64,000 nucleotides of DNA from Bradyrhizobium commune (GTDB lineage Bacteria; Pseudomonadota; Alphaproteobacteria; Rhizobiales; Xanthobacteraceae): NCBI RefSeq assembly GCF_015624505.1, contig NZ_CP061379.1, positions 2,480,001-2,544,000 of the forward strand, in the 5' to 3' direction. Below, in pieces: positions 1-11,001 of the stretch; within the stretch, counting starts at the first letter, position 1, and each line of letters begins with the position of its first letter. A program made the position numbers and the translations under genes. The notes beneath the pieces are model-generated. The model ran no database searches, was not told the origin of the DNA, and worked only from the letters and a program-made list of their open reading frames with translations.

Positions 1-168
1 CGTCGCCGGGCCGGAAAAGTGTTCGATGTCGAGGCGGTGAACGCGATATTGCAGCGTCTCGACGGGGCCTCGGTGGACCGCCGGAGATTTGTCGCGCGGC
101 CGGCCGTGAGCGAACGGATGAAGCGAATGGCGAGCGGGGCGAGCCTCCAGCTTGCGGAAGCGAACTGA
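1..168 (+). CDS. C-terminal fragment of an unidentified protein (5' end outside window)
   Basis: The frame is open from the first base and ends in TGA at 166-168, giving the last 55 residues of a protein that begins outside the window. The tail is basic and hydrophilic, with no recognisable motif. The stop lies 3 nt before the GTG start of the flippase gene, so the two are probably co-transcribed and this may be another surface-glycan gene. I cannot assign a family. Confidence 0.6.
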   Translation, partial: RRRAGKVFDVEAVNAILQRLDGASVDRRRFVARPAVSERMKRMASGASLQLAEAN

Positions 169-171
169 CCA

Positions 172-1680
172 GTGCTGCGCCGATTCCTGCATAACACTGC
201 GATTTCGGCCGTAGCCTACGGCCTTGCCGGGGTGCTCGGCCTGTTCGCGGTCGGACTGATCGCGAAATCCTACGGCCTGGCGGTTCTTGGCTTGATCGTG
301 CTGGTGCGCGGATTTCTTCCGAGCGGCTTTCTCATTCTGATCGATTTCGGCGTCTCCGAGATCACGACCCAGGTGATCGCTCGCGGCCGGCTCGGAGATT
401 GGTCGGCGGCCAGCGAGAAGATATCGCTCCTGACCGTGATCGCGGCCATTGCCGGTGTCGTCTCGAGCATCGTGCTTTGGCTCGCGGCAGCCAGCCTTGC
501 CCTCGTTTTCAAGGTCGCGCCGGAACAAGCACCGGCGTTCGTGTCTATTCTCAAGATCACCGCGCTGATCCTCCCGATCGCTTTCGTCGGGCTGATCGCC
601 GAGGGCGCGCTGAAGGGTTTTGAGGAATATGGCTGGCTTCGCTTGACGGAGGTGGGCGGCAGCGTCCTCTACGTGGCCTCGATCTATCTCGCTGTCTGGC
701 AAAACGCCGCCTTTGAATGGATCGCCTATGCGTATCTTGCCGCCATGGTTGCAAAGTACCTGGTGCTGGCGCTGGTCATCCATCTTGCGGTGCGTGGCAC
801 GCCGCTCCGCTTCTGCCGCTGGACGTCGGGGAGCCGGCAGGATGTCGCTTATCGCTCCTGGCTGATGTTCAACAACAGGATCGCGGGCACCCTGCAGCAA
901 GCCATCATTCCGCTGCTCATTGGCGCACTCTACGGTCCCGTCGAGGTCGGGGCCTTCGACCTGCTCACGCGGTTGCCGCGCTTTCTGAAAACCACGATGA
1001 GCCCGCTTTACTCGGCGATCCTTCCCATCTCCACCCATCTCGACGAGAAAACCGACGTTCGGCGATTGCAGTTGCTTGGCCGGAACGGCCTGGTCCTGCC
1101 GGCTGCCGTCATCATCCCGATCCTCGTCGTGATTGGGCTGTTCTCCGAGAACATATTGAAGGTGTGGGTCGGCGCGGAGCATGCGGATCAATGGCCATGG
1201 CTTGCCCTCGCGCTGTTCGTGCCTGCCGTGAGCGTCATGTTGGGTGCGGGGCAAACGGCGCTGATGGTCCGGTCGGATTTTCTCCGCATCAACACGCGTT
1301 TTCTCTATTTGCAGGTGCTGACGCAATACATCGTCACCGCGATCGCGGCGGTCTGGTTGCGCGAGCGTGCCTTCATCCTCGGTTGGGTGGTGTCCTACAT
1401 CCTCTTTGCGCCGCTCATTGCTCACCGCATGCTGTCCTTCATGAGCCTGCCGAATTCGTTATTCTGGCAGCAGCTCGGCAGACAGATGATGGTGGCGGCG
1501 ATCCTGGCGGCGATGGCGGCCAGCTACAAGATGTACTCTGAACCGACGACCCTGCCGGCCTTGTTCGTCGTGGGGACGATTGCCTGCATCGCGGCGTGGG
1601 CGCTCAGCATCACCCTGATTCTCTCGCGCACCGACCGGGCCATGGTGGGCAAATTCGCCCGCGCGATGTCGCAGCGCTGA
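172..1680 (+). CDS. Wzx-type polysaccharide/lipid-linked oligosaccharide flippase
   Basis: This is a 502-residue, strongly hydrophobic protein with about 12-14 predicted membrane segments and short charged loops, the layout of MATE/MVF-like flippases that move undecaprenyl-linked repeat units across the inner membrane. The start is GTG at 172, 3 nt after the preceding stop. A basic leader followed at once by the first hydrophobic helix supports it. The following genes (dioxygenase, methyltransferase, Wzy-like polymerase, Wzz-like protein) fit a Wzx/Wzy-dependent O-antigen or capsule pathway. Family assignment rests on topology and context rather than a diagnostic motif. Confidence 0.85.
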   Translation: MLRRFLHNTAISAVAYGLAGVLGLFAVGLIAKSYGLAVLGLIVLVRGFLPSGFLILIDFGVSEITTQVIARGRLGDWSAASEKISLLTVIAAIAGVVSSIVLWLAAASLALVFKVAPEQAPAFVSILKITALILPIAFVGLIAEGALKGFEEYGWLRLTEVGGSVLYVASIYLAVWQNAAFEWIAYAYLAAMVAKYLVLALVIHLAVRGTPLRFCRWTSGSRQDVAYRSWLMFNNRIAGTLQQAIIPLLIGALYGPVEVGAFDLLTRLPRFLKTTMSPLYSAILPISTHLDEKTDVRRLQLLGRNGLVLPAAVIIPILVVIGLFSENILKVWVGAEHADQWPWLALALFVPAVSVMLGAGQTALMVRSDFLRINTRFLYLQVLTQYIVTAIAAVWLRERAFILGWVVSYILFAPLIAHRMLSFMSLPNSLFWQQLGRQMMVAAILAAMAASYKMYSEPTTLPALFVVGTIACIAAWALSITLILSRTDRAMVGKFARAMSQR

Positions 1681-1828
1681 TGGACCCTGTGCCCCATGGC
1701 GTCGTAAGGTTCCGCACCGACACTCTGCGGTTGCTCGTGTTTGCTGGATTTGCTAAGCGCAGACCGGCTGATCTAAGCCTCTTCGAAATAGAACGAATCT
1801 TATTTCCGGCAGGATCGGGGGCGGCAAA

Positions 1829-2713
1829 ATGGGATTGATGTCCAGAGCGCTTTGGCACGTGAACCGCTCGCCGCTTCGTTGGGCGGTCAAGACGGGCGTC
1901 AACACCTGGCACCTCGGCGAGAAGCAGGAGCGGCGGCGGCAGGCAGAGCTCCTGACCGTATCCGCGCTCGAAAAAACCAAGGCCGAGGACCTGAACCGGG
2001 ATGGTTATGCGATCGTCACGGAGCTGATGGACCCGTCGATCGTGCAGAATTTCGCGGACGCGGGCACGGCGAGGCTGAAGGATATCGAGGGGCTCGAGAC
2101 AAAGCAGAGCTCGAACTGGAAGAAGTTCTGGGTACGTCTGCTTGATGCGGAGATGCAGAACGGCCAGCTCAGTGCCGACAACATCTTCGTTCGCTATGCC
2201 ATGCAGAGTTCGGTCGTCAACGTCATCGCAACCGCACTGGGTGAGATTCCCTGGCTTGACTACGTGCTGTTGTCTTACTCCCGTTACACCGGTGATGGTC
2301 TCGCTTCGTCGCAGCTCTGGCATCGTGATCATGACGACGTCCGGGTGATCAAGCTCTTCAGCTATCTGACCGACGTCGAGGACGACGCCGACGGCCCGTT
2401 CACTTTCCTGCCGAAGCAATCGACGGACAAGTTCGGCTATCCTCTCCTCGGCAGCCATTTCCCCGACGAGCAGGTGTTCAACAAGGTGCCGCGCGGCGAT
2501 ATCAAGGTGATGAAGGCGCCGCGGCTCGCGTCCTTCATGGTGGACACGACAAGATGTCTGCACATGGGGAGCCGGATGGGGCCAGGACACGGACGGCTGC
2601 TCTACACCGCGACGTTCTTCTCTTTTCCGCGGATGTTCCCTGGCGCCAAGAACCGGCCGTTCTTCGCGACGCCGAACACGACGGCCTTCGAGAAGCTCCT
2701 GCTGGGCCTGTGA
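1829..2713 (+). CDS. Phytanoyl-CoA dioxygenase (PhyH)-like Fe(II)/2-oxoglutarate oxygenase
   Basis: The 294-residue protein has the 2-His-1-carboxylate signature of PhyH-family oxygenases: WHRDHDD with H165 and D167 as proximal ligands, and a distal His in CLHMGSR at H245, followed by Arg residues that could bind 2-oxoglutarate. The N-terminal 50 residues are basic and hydrophilic. The start at ATG 1829 has a purine-rich GGGGGCGG stretch upstream. It sits between a flippase and a methyltransferase in the surface-glycan locus, so it probably hydroxylates or oxidises a glycan or lipid precursor. The substrate is unknown. Confidence 0.8.
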   Translation: MGLMSRALWHVNRSPLRWAVKTGVNTWHLGEKQERRRQAELLTVSALEKTKAEDLNRDGYAIVTELMDPSIVQNFADAGTARLKDIEGLETKQSSNWKKFWVRLLDAEMQNGQLSADNIFVRYAMQSSVVNVIATALGEIPWLDYVLLSYSRYTGDGLASSQLWHRDHDDVRVIKLFSYLTDVEDDADGPFTFLPKQSTDKFGYPLLGSHFPDEQVFNKVPRGDIKVMKAPRLASFMVDTTRCLHMGSRMGPGHGRLLYTATFFSFPRMFPGAKNRPFFATPNTTAFEKLLLGL

Positions 2714-2758
2714 TAGGGTAGGCACGCCATCAATGATCGATCTGCGAAAGAGCGTTCG

Positions 2759-3637
2759 GTGACGTTCAGGCCTGATTTGAAACCTGCATCGCGGCTGGAG
2801 CTGTCGAAGGCCTATGCCGTCGATATTGCACGTAGCTTGCGCCGGATCGCGATCAAGAATATCAGGCGGACGCACGATATCGTCGATGCCGAATACAACG
2901 CCGGGGAATGGGGCCGGATTCTTTCCGAGCGTGCCTGGCTTCGCGCGTCTTCGCTCGAAGACTTTCTGGTTGGTCACAACGAGGCGCCGCGCCTTGCCAA
3001 GGTCGACGGCGGGATCGTCCGAATTTCCACCAGTGACTATTATCGGTATCGGCTGGGCGCGCTGTCGCGATTGATCTCGCGGCATGCCGGCGAAGCAACC
3101 TCGCTGCTCGAGCTTGGCGCTGGCTTCGGATACAATCTGTTCTCGCTGTGCCTGGATCCGCGCTGGACCAGTCTGCGCGGTCTCGACATCGCGCCGAACG
3201 GGATCGAGGCGGGGCGACAGATCGCCGGCCATTTTGGGCTCGATGGTCGGATCGGCTTCGGTCGGATCGACCTGACTGATCCGGCCGATCCTGCTTTCAA
3301 GGAACTCACGGGCGCGACGATCCTCACCTACTTCTGCATCGAGCAGATTCCCTACGCGGTCGAGGCCGTCGTGGACCAGATCCTGAAGGCCCGTCCTGCG
3401 CGTGTGATCCACATCGAGCCCGCGGTCGACATGCTGGACCTCGCAGATCCCCGGGATATTGCCAGCCGTATCTACATTCGGTCGATGGACTATCAGACCC
3501 GGTTGTGGACACTGCTCGATGAGCTGGACCACAAGGGCCGGATTCGCGTGACTGCGAGGGAACGTATGAACTTCGCACCCACACTGCACAATGACGGAAT
3601 GCTCTACGCCTGGGAGCCGCTGGGCGCGTCGGACTGA
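2759..3637 (+). CDS. Class I SAM-dependent methyltransferase-like protein
   Basis: A 292-residue soluble protein starting at GTG 2759. Motif I of Rossmann-fold methyltransferases is visible as LELGAGFG at residues 117-124, followed by an acidic residue in the next strand (LRGLDIAPNG). A later IHIEP segment could be post-motif II. It lies 45 nt after the dioxygenase and overlaps no neighbour once the downstream polymerase is started at 3690. Probably modifies a surface sugar in the same pathway. Acceptor unknown. Confidence 0.75.
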   Translation: MTFRPDLKPASRLELSKAYAVDIARSLRRIAIKNIRRTHDIVDAEYNAGEWGRILSERAWLRASSLEDFLVGHNEAPRLAKVDGGIVRISTSDYYRYRLGALSRLISRHAGEATSLLELGAGFGYNLFSLCLDPRWTSLRGLDIAPNGIEAGRQIAGHFGLDGRIGFGRIDLTDPADPAFKELTGATILTYFCIEQIPYAVEAVVDQILKARPARVIHIEPAVDMLDLADPRDIASRIYIRSMDYQTRLWTLLDELDHKGRIRVTARERMNFAPTLHNDGMLYAWEPLGASD

Positions 3638-3689
3638 TCCGGAACCTGTCCGGGCGCTGGGGCTCAGCTCGGGTATCGATGGGGAAGAG

Positions 3690-5120
3690 ATGCAGGTCTC
3701 GTGGTGGAGCTTGGAGGGCTTGTTTCCGGCGATGCTTTGCATCGTTGCCGCCGGCCTCGTGCTCGCAGCCATGGGCCGGCTCGCGGCGAGCCGGCCGGGG
3801 CTTCTGCTTGTCCTGTTCTTTTTCTTCTTCGCATTTGCCTGGCGGCTTCTCTCCGTTCTCTACATTGACGTGTGGGGGCCGGTTTACTCGGAGCAGCTGG
3901 ACAGGCAGATCGGTCCCGGTCTTGGCACCCTGCCGCTCGCGGCGTCCCAGGGGCTCGTCATCGCGGCATTGTTCCTCTCTTTTCGTTCGGAGCGCCTGCG
4001 CGCGCTTTCGGACGGATTCGTCATTCGGCTCTCCGGCTTGCTAAGGAGCGGCAATTGGAATTTGGCTGACCTGGCCTTTCGCGTTGTCGGATTGTTTGTT
4101 CTCCTGCTCTGGGCGGAATTGCTCGTCGGGGGACATATTCCGCTGTTCGCAAAGCTCGAGCGGTTCGACTATACGCGCCTGTACGGCGGCCCCTTGCATC
4201 AGCGGCTGCTGGAATGGGGGCCGATGCTGGCGTTTCAGCTCGGTGTTCTCATGTCACTGCCCGCGCTCCACCGCAGGCCTCTGGACAAGCGGTTTGGAGC
4301 GCTGTTCGCCGCCTTGATATTATATCTGTTTGTGGTCGGGCATCGCTTTTCGTCGTTTTATCTCTACCTCTCGTTCCTGATCATTCCGATCGGCGCCGTG
4401 CTGCTCGGCAGGCAGTCTGCCGGCCAGACCTCGTTGCCGAAATTGTTGCGCAGCTTCTTGTTGCCAGCGCTTGGCTTCATCCTTCTGATCGGGCTTGCGC
4501 TGGTCTATTCCTACGCCGTCGTCCGGAGCGGCGAGGTGGAGGCCCTTGGGACCAAACTCGTCCAGCGCGTCCTCGTCCAGCAAGGCGAAATGTGGTGGAT
4601 GACGTATGAGCGCGTCTTCCTGCATAATGCCTGGGATAGCGGTCTCGCCGTCTTCAAGTTGTTCGTCGCTCCGTTTGATCCGAGCCGGAACTCGACCATG
4701 CAGTTTCTGATGGAGCTGGGATTGCCGCTCGAGCGCGCCCAGTTCATTCTCCAGCAGGGATCGGCCTACACTGGCGGTTGGCCTGAAGTTCTCTTCGAGC
4801 TGGGAGGCCCGGTCGAAGGTTTCTGTCTCGTGGCCATCTCGGCCATGTTGTTTTCTGAATTCATGTTCTTGTTGACGCGCTGCCTTGTCGAGGAGCGTTA
4901 CGTTACGTGCTTTTTCCTGACCCCGATCTTCTATGCGGTTTCGACCTTCCTTGTGTCAGGAATGGTCAATTCGTTTATACAATTCACGTTCATGGTGAAG
5001 CTGGCCGTCGTCGCTTTCGTATACGTCCTCGAAGACAGATGGCGGCGGAGCGTGATCGCGGACACGACCTCGAATTCCGGTGAGCGCGTCGTGTGTGATC
5101 AGAAGGAACCCGCTGTATGA
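3690..5120 (+). CDS. Wzy-like O-antigen/capsule polymerase, polytopic membrane protein
   Basis: A 476-residue hydrophobic protein with about 10-12 predicted membrane helices and one larger periplasmic-type loop in the second half, as in Wzy/EpsG-type polymerases. The frame is open from 3591, but the start at ATG 3690 is preferred: it has a GGGGAAGAG ribosome site immediately upstream and avoids a 47-nt overlap with the methyltransferase gene. The stop overlaps the next start (ATGA), which implies translational coupling with the Wzz-like gene. Wzy proteins share little sequence, so the call rests on topology and position. Confidence 0.75.
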   Translation: MQVSWWSLEGLFPAMLCIVAAGLVLAAMGRLAASRPGLLLVLFFFFFAFAWRLLSVLYIDVWGPVYSEQLDRQIGPGLGTLPLAASQGLVIAALFLSFRSERLRALSDGFVIRLSGLLRSGNWNLADLAFRVVGLFVLLLWAELLVGGHIPLFAKLERFDYTRLYGGPLHQRLLEWGPMLAFQLGVLMSLPALHRRPLDKRFGALFAALILYLFVVGHRFSSFYLYLSFLIIPIGAVLLGRQSAGQTSLPKLLRSFLLPALGFILLIGLALVYSYAVVRSGEVEALGTKLVQRVLVQQGEMWWMTYERVFLHNAWDSGLAVFKLFVAPFDPSRNSTMQFLMELGLPLERAQFILQQGSAYTGGWPEVLFELGGPVEGFCLVAISAMLFSEFMFLLTRCLVEERYVTCFFLTPIFYAVSTFLVSGMVNSFIQFTFMVKLAVVAFVYVLEDRWRRSVIADTTSNSGERVVCDQKEPAV

Positions 5121-5965
5121 GTGAGAGGCAAGCGCAGATATCCATCGCCGTTTATGCCGACGAGCTGTCCACGTTTTTTGGCCGTTCGGTCGGCCGCCGG
5201 CTGATCACGATTGCATCGGGTACGCTCGCAGTAATGCTCATCGTGTTCCTCGTGAGCCAAATGATGCCCGCGATCTATACCGCGACGGCCACGGTTCGTC
5301 TTGCTCGGGTCGATGGGCAGGATCTATCGACGCCGCAGGCGACGGCCGTTCAGATGAATTCGCCGGCGTTCATCAACCGGGCTATGGCGGCGGCGAGCGC
5401 GGCGGATCGCGGCGACGACCGCAACCGACGAACGATCCTGGACAATTTCGACGCGCGCCCGAAAACATCGGATTCGTTGACGCTCGTCGCGGCTGCAGCA
5501 AGCGCGGAGCAGGTCCGCAATGCGCTGGAGGCCGCGATACGCCAACTGAACAATGACCAGGAAATGCTGCGAGGCCCGTTGCTGTCGGACATCAACGCCC
5601 AGATTGCGGTGACAGATGCAAACATCGCAAGCTTGATGCGAATACGGGAATCGCTAGCGACGGCAGATTCGATTACACCTTCCGCGCCCGGAGACCCGTC
5701 GACGCTGGCGTTGCGGCGCGTGTGGCTGTTGGACCTGACCACCAGGAACGAGGAGAGGCTGGCTATCGCCAGCGCAGAGCGGCGCGCGCTGGAAGCTCGG
5801 ATCGGGCCTACGAAAACCTATCCAGCGTCGTTGAGCGACGACGTGACGGTCGTCCAGGTGTCGCCGCGACCGGTCAGGCATGCCATCTTTGCCGGGGCAA
5901 TTGCATTGCTGGCGCTGCTGCTGTACGCCATGATCCGCACGCCGGGCCAGGCCCGCGCAGATTAG
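5117..5965 (+). CDS. Wzz-like chain-length determinant/polysaccharide co-polymerase-type protein
   Basis: 282 residues with the two-helix topology of polysaccharide co-polymerases: a membrane segment at about residues 30-49, a long hydrophilic and probably periplasmic region, and a second membrane segment at about 253-274 followed by a short cytoplasmic tail. There is no C-terminal tyrosine kinase domain. The ATG overlaps the polymerase stop by 4 nt. Together with the flippase and polymerase it completes the minimal Wzx/Wzy/Wzz set and would control glycan chain length. Confidence 0.7.
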   Translation: MSERQAQISIAVYADELSTFFGRSVGRRLITIASGTLAVMLIVFLVSQMMPAIYTATATVRLARVDGQDLSTPQATAVQMNSPAFINRAMAAASAADRGDDRNRRTILDNFDARPKTSDSLTLVAAAASAEQVRNALEAAIRQLNNDQEMLRGPLLSDINAQIAVTDANIASLMRIRESLATADSITPSAPGDPSTLALRRVWLLDLTTRNEERLAIASAERRALEARIGPTKTYPASLSDDVTVVQVSPRPVRHAIFAGAIALLALLLYAMIRTPGQARAD

Positions 5966-5981
5966 GGGCGCAGCGCGAACG

Positions 5982-7190
5982 ATGTTGAGACAGGCCGTAA
6001 TCTTGGTCGGAGGTCTCGGGACACGGCTCGGTGAGCGAACACGGCTTGTTCCAAAACCGTTGCTTGAAGTCGGCGGCAGGCCATTCCTCGACTATCTGCT
6101 CGACGAGTTGACGCGCTACCAGACGATCGAGGAGATCGTGCTGCTCGCCGGCCATCGCGCTGAGGTCGTGGTCGAGGCCTACCACGGCAAGCGCTGGCGC
6201 GGCGCCTCGGTGACCGTCGTTTGCGAGCCATCTCCGTGCGGCACCGGCGGCGCATTGAAGTACGCTGCCGGAGTGCTTCATGAACGCTTCTTTCTTTTGA
6301 ACGGCGACTCCTGGTTCGATTTCAACTTGCTTGATCTCGCGCTGCGTGCCGAGAACGCGTCCGCGATTGTTCACATGGCGCTCAAGCGGGACCAGGCGGG
6401 AGACCGCTTCGGTCGAGTTGTGCTCGAGAATGGCCGCATCAGAAGTTTTCTTGCCGCCGGCACGGAGCCCAACGGGCCGATCAACACGGGCATCTACTGC
6501 GTCGATCGGGCCATTCTCGAATACGTTCAAGACATGCCATGCTCGCTCGAGCAGCAGGTGTTTCCGAGACTGGCCGCGGAAGGACGTCTCACGGCAGATC
6601 TCTACGACGGCTTCTTTATCGATATCGGCATTCCCTCGGATTTCGAGCGGGTCCAGCATGCGCTCCCCGAGAGGCTGCGCCGCCCCGCGGTGTTCTTCGA
6701 CCGGGACGGTGTACTCAACGTCGACAAGGCCTATGTGTACCGGATCGAGGACTTCGAGTGGGTCGATGGTGCGCGCGAGGCGATCAAGCTCTGCAACGAT
6801 CTCGGTTACTACGCTTTCATCGTCACCAATCAGTCGGGCGTCGCACGCGGCTATTACGGCGTCGACGACGTGCACAAGTTGCACGATTGGATGGCCGGCG
6901 AACTCGCGGCAGTCGGTGCTCACATCGACGACTACCAGTATTGTCCGTATCATGAGGACGGCACGGTTGAGGCGTTTCGACGTGTCAGCGACCGGCGCAA
7001 GCCTGCGCCAGGTATGATCCTCGATTGCATGAATGCCTGGCCGGTCCGGACGGAGGGAAGCCTCGTCGTCGGCGACAATGGTCGAGACGTCGAAGCGGCG
7101 CTCGCTGCGGGGCTGCCCGGGCACTTGTACAGGGAGGGCGATTTGGCAACGTTCCTTCGTCCGCTGCTCACTGCCCCGGCCACGCCTTAG
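5982..7190 (+). CDS. Fusion of HddC-like sugar-phosphate nucleotidyltransferase and GmhB-like HAD phosphatase
   Basis: 402 residues in two parts. Residues 1-230 form a nucleotidyltransferase with the signature GGLGTRLGE at 10-18 and a conserved PKPLLEVGG stretch, closest in style to D-glycero-D-manno-heptose 1-phosphate guanylyltransferase (HddC). Residues 235-395 are a HAD phosphatase like heptose 1,7-bisphosphate phosphatase GmhB: DRDGVLN at 240-246, VTNQSG at 281-286, Lys 340 and GDNGRD with D365/D369. Of the zinc-binding residues usual in GmhB only C321 is clearly in place; the later Cys-x-Cys pair is absent. A GHMP kinase resembling HddA is encoded at 16846-18222, so a nucleotide-activated heptose is a reasonable guess. 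Confidence 0.8.
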   Translation: MLRQAVILVGGLGTRLGERTRLVPKPLLEVGGRPFLDYLLDELTRYQTIEEIVLLAGHRAEVVVEAYHGKRWRGASVTVVCEPSPCGTGGALKYAAGVLHERFFLLNGDSWFDFNLLDLALRAENASAIVHMALKRDQAGDRFGRVVLENGRIRSFLAAGTEPNGPINTGIYCVDRAILEYVQDMPCSLEQQVFPRLAAEGRLTADLYDGFFIDIGIPSDFERVQHALPERLRRPAVFFDRDGVLNVDKAYVYRIEDFEWVDGAREAIKLCNDLGYYAFIVTNQSGVARGYYGVDDVHKLHDWMAGELAAVGAHIDDYQYCPYHEDGTVEAFRRVSDRRKPAPGMILDCMNAWPVRTEGSLVVGDNGRDVEAALAAGLPGHLYREGDLATFLRPLLTAPATP

Positions 7191-7259
7191 GGCATTGTTC
7201 CGCTCGGCTCCGCTCGGGCCAGCCAGCGAAAAATCACGCTTCGGTTGCGCGATTGACGG

Positions 7260-8063
7260 GTGAAATGCTACGTCAGGTCAGGAAGAATTCGAGCACGGCT
7301 GGCGTATATGCGATTGTCCTCAAATCTCAAGCATCACATTTGGCGCGCTGCCATGAGGGCAACGCCATTTCCGATCTTCGCGAAGGCGCGCGATTCCGAC
7401 TATTGGCAGAAGCACTGGAAAGAGAAGCAGCACACAAACGAGTTCGGTGGGTACGCCGCGTCGACTCCGCTCAAAAAGTGGTTCGCGAGACAAGTCGTCG
7501 ACCTTCGGCCGAAATCCGTTTTGGAGCTCGGATGCAATGTAGGAGCCAATCTTCGCGAAATTAACGCGCTCGACGCTTCCGCCAATCTGTACGGGATCGA
7601 GCTCAACGACCGCGCGATCCAGCACGGCATTGAGAATGTGGTTGGAAAAAACGCGCAGCTGATTCAGGGCTCCATGGCCGACGCCAAGTCTCTCATGCAG
7701 CGACGCAATGTCCCCGAAGTCGATGTCGTATTCAGCTCGGCGGCAGCAATGCATTGCGACGACAATATTTTCGCCGCTGCCAAGGATGCCGCGCTATCGC
7801 TTGCCACAAAGGCGATCGTGCACCTCGAATTCAACGCATGGAGCCCCGCCGACCTTCATAATTGGCGCGGCTGGCGCAATTCGTTCGTCAGCGACAGGTG
7901 GATCCGTGACTATGCTGGCGAATATCGAGGTCACCCCAGGGTCGAGCGTATCGAAACGGTCGGCATTCCGCTTGATATCAACTTTATGGACAATATCGGG
8001 CGCGTGATGGTTAGCGATGTGACCGGTCTGGTCATCGTCCATCTGAAGGATGCGGCGTCCTGA
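7260..8063 (+). CDS. SAM-dependent methyltransferase, class I
   Basis: The glycine-rich SAM-binding motif is clear: SVLELGCNVGANL, followed by a strand ending in an acidic residue (LYGIELND). The longest frame gives 267 residues from ATG 7260, but the first 31 residues look unlike a folded domain, and ATG 7308 or 7353 would also give an intact methyltransferase. The domain proper begins near the DSDYWQKHW segment. It faces pseF convergently with only 3 nt between stops, so it may modify the ulosonic sugar or another residue of the same glycan. Confidence 0.75.
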   Translation: MKCYVRSGRIRARLAYMRLSSNLKHHIWRAAMRATPFPIFAKARDSDYWQKHWKEKQHTNEFGGYAASTPLKKWFARQVVDLRPKSVLELGCNVGANLREINALDASANLYGIELNDRAIQHGIENVVGKNAQLIQGSMADAKSLMQRRNVPEVDVVFSSAAAMHCDDNIFAAAKDAALSLATKAIVHLEFNAWSPADLHNWRGWRNSFVSDRWIRDYAGEYRGHPRVERIETVGIPLDINFMDNIGRVMVSDVTGLVIVHLKDAAS

Positions 8064-8066
8064 GGC

Positions 8067-8773
8067 TCACGGTGGCGTTCGCGCTGCCGAGACGCGGTTG
8101 ATCGTACGGAACATGTGTTCGGCCTGTTCCCAGTCATCGAGTGTATCGATGTCCTGCACGTACATGCGCGGCAGCACGATGCCGATGGACCGCTCGGAGA
8201 ATAGCGGCACCTCGTCGAGAAATGCCGCAGCTGTGCCCCAGTAGAACTGGCCGGCGTCGTGATAGGCCGGTTCCAGGTCCTGCGAGCGCGTCAGGCGATG
8301 TTCGGGATGGAAGGGATCGATCCGGCCCGACGCCGACACCCGTACGGCACGCTGGATCGGGAAGGCGTAGCTTGTCACCGAAAAGGCGAAGGCCGCGTCG
8401 GAGTGCGCAAGGGCATCGTGGCCCTCTCGCAGATAGCGCGGCTGGATCAGCGGCGCTGTCGCGTAGATGCAGCAGGCGTGGCTGACATCGACACCGCGTT
8501 CGATGAACCAGCCGACGGCGTGCTTGACGACGGCATTGGTGCCGGTGAAATCGTCGGAAATTTCCTTCGGCCGGACAAAGGGCGTCGTCGCGCCGAATTG
8601 GCGTGCCACGCTGGCGATCTCTTCGTCGTCCGTGGACACGATGATCTCGTCGAACAGTCCACTCCCGCGTGCCGCGTCGATCGAATAGGCGATGATCGGT
8701 TTCCCGCAGAATGGGCGAATGTTCTTGCGGGGAATCCGCTTGCTACCGCCTCGTGCCGGGATGACCGCGATCT

Positions 8774-8777
<4 letters not shown>
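8067..8777 (-). CDS. pseF: Pseudaminic acid cytidylyltransferase PseF
   Basis: 236 residues of the acylneuraminate cytidylyltransferase family, which activates a nine-carbon ulosonic acid with CTP to give the CMP-sugar. The N-terminal CTP-binding signature is present (IPARGGSKRIPRKN, residues 6-19). The region TRSQDLEPAYHDAGQFYWG is characteristic of PseF rather than NeuA or LegF. The start overlaps the end of pseC by 4 nt, and it is the last gene of the long - strand operon. A second, different CMP-sugar synthetase is encoded in the same operon at 14215-14904. Confidence 0.92.

Positions 8778-11001
<2,224 letters not shown>

Noticed and set aside
3591..3689. Earlier start of the polymerase gene
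   Set aside because: It would overlap the preceding gene by 47 nt with a non-hydrophobic leader. ATG 3690 has a strong ribosome site.
1610..3772. 720-codon open frame on the - strand
   Set aside because: It is antisense to the dioxygenase and methyltransferase genes, its translation is rich in Arg and Gly with no domain, and it arises from GC-rich codon bias.
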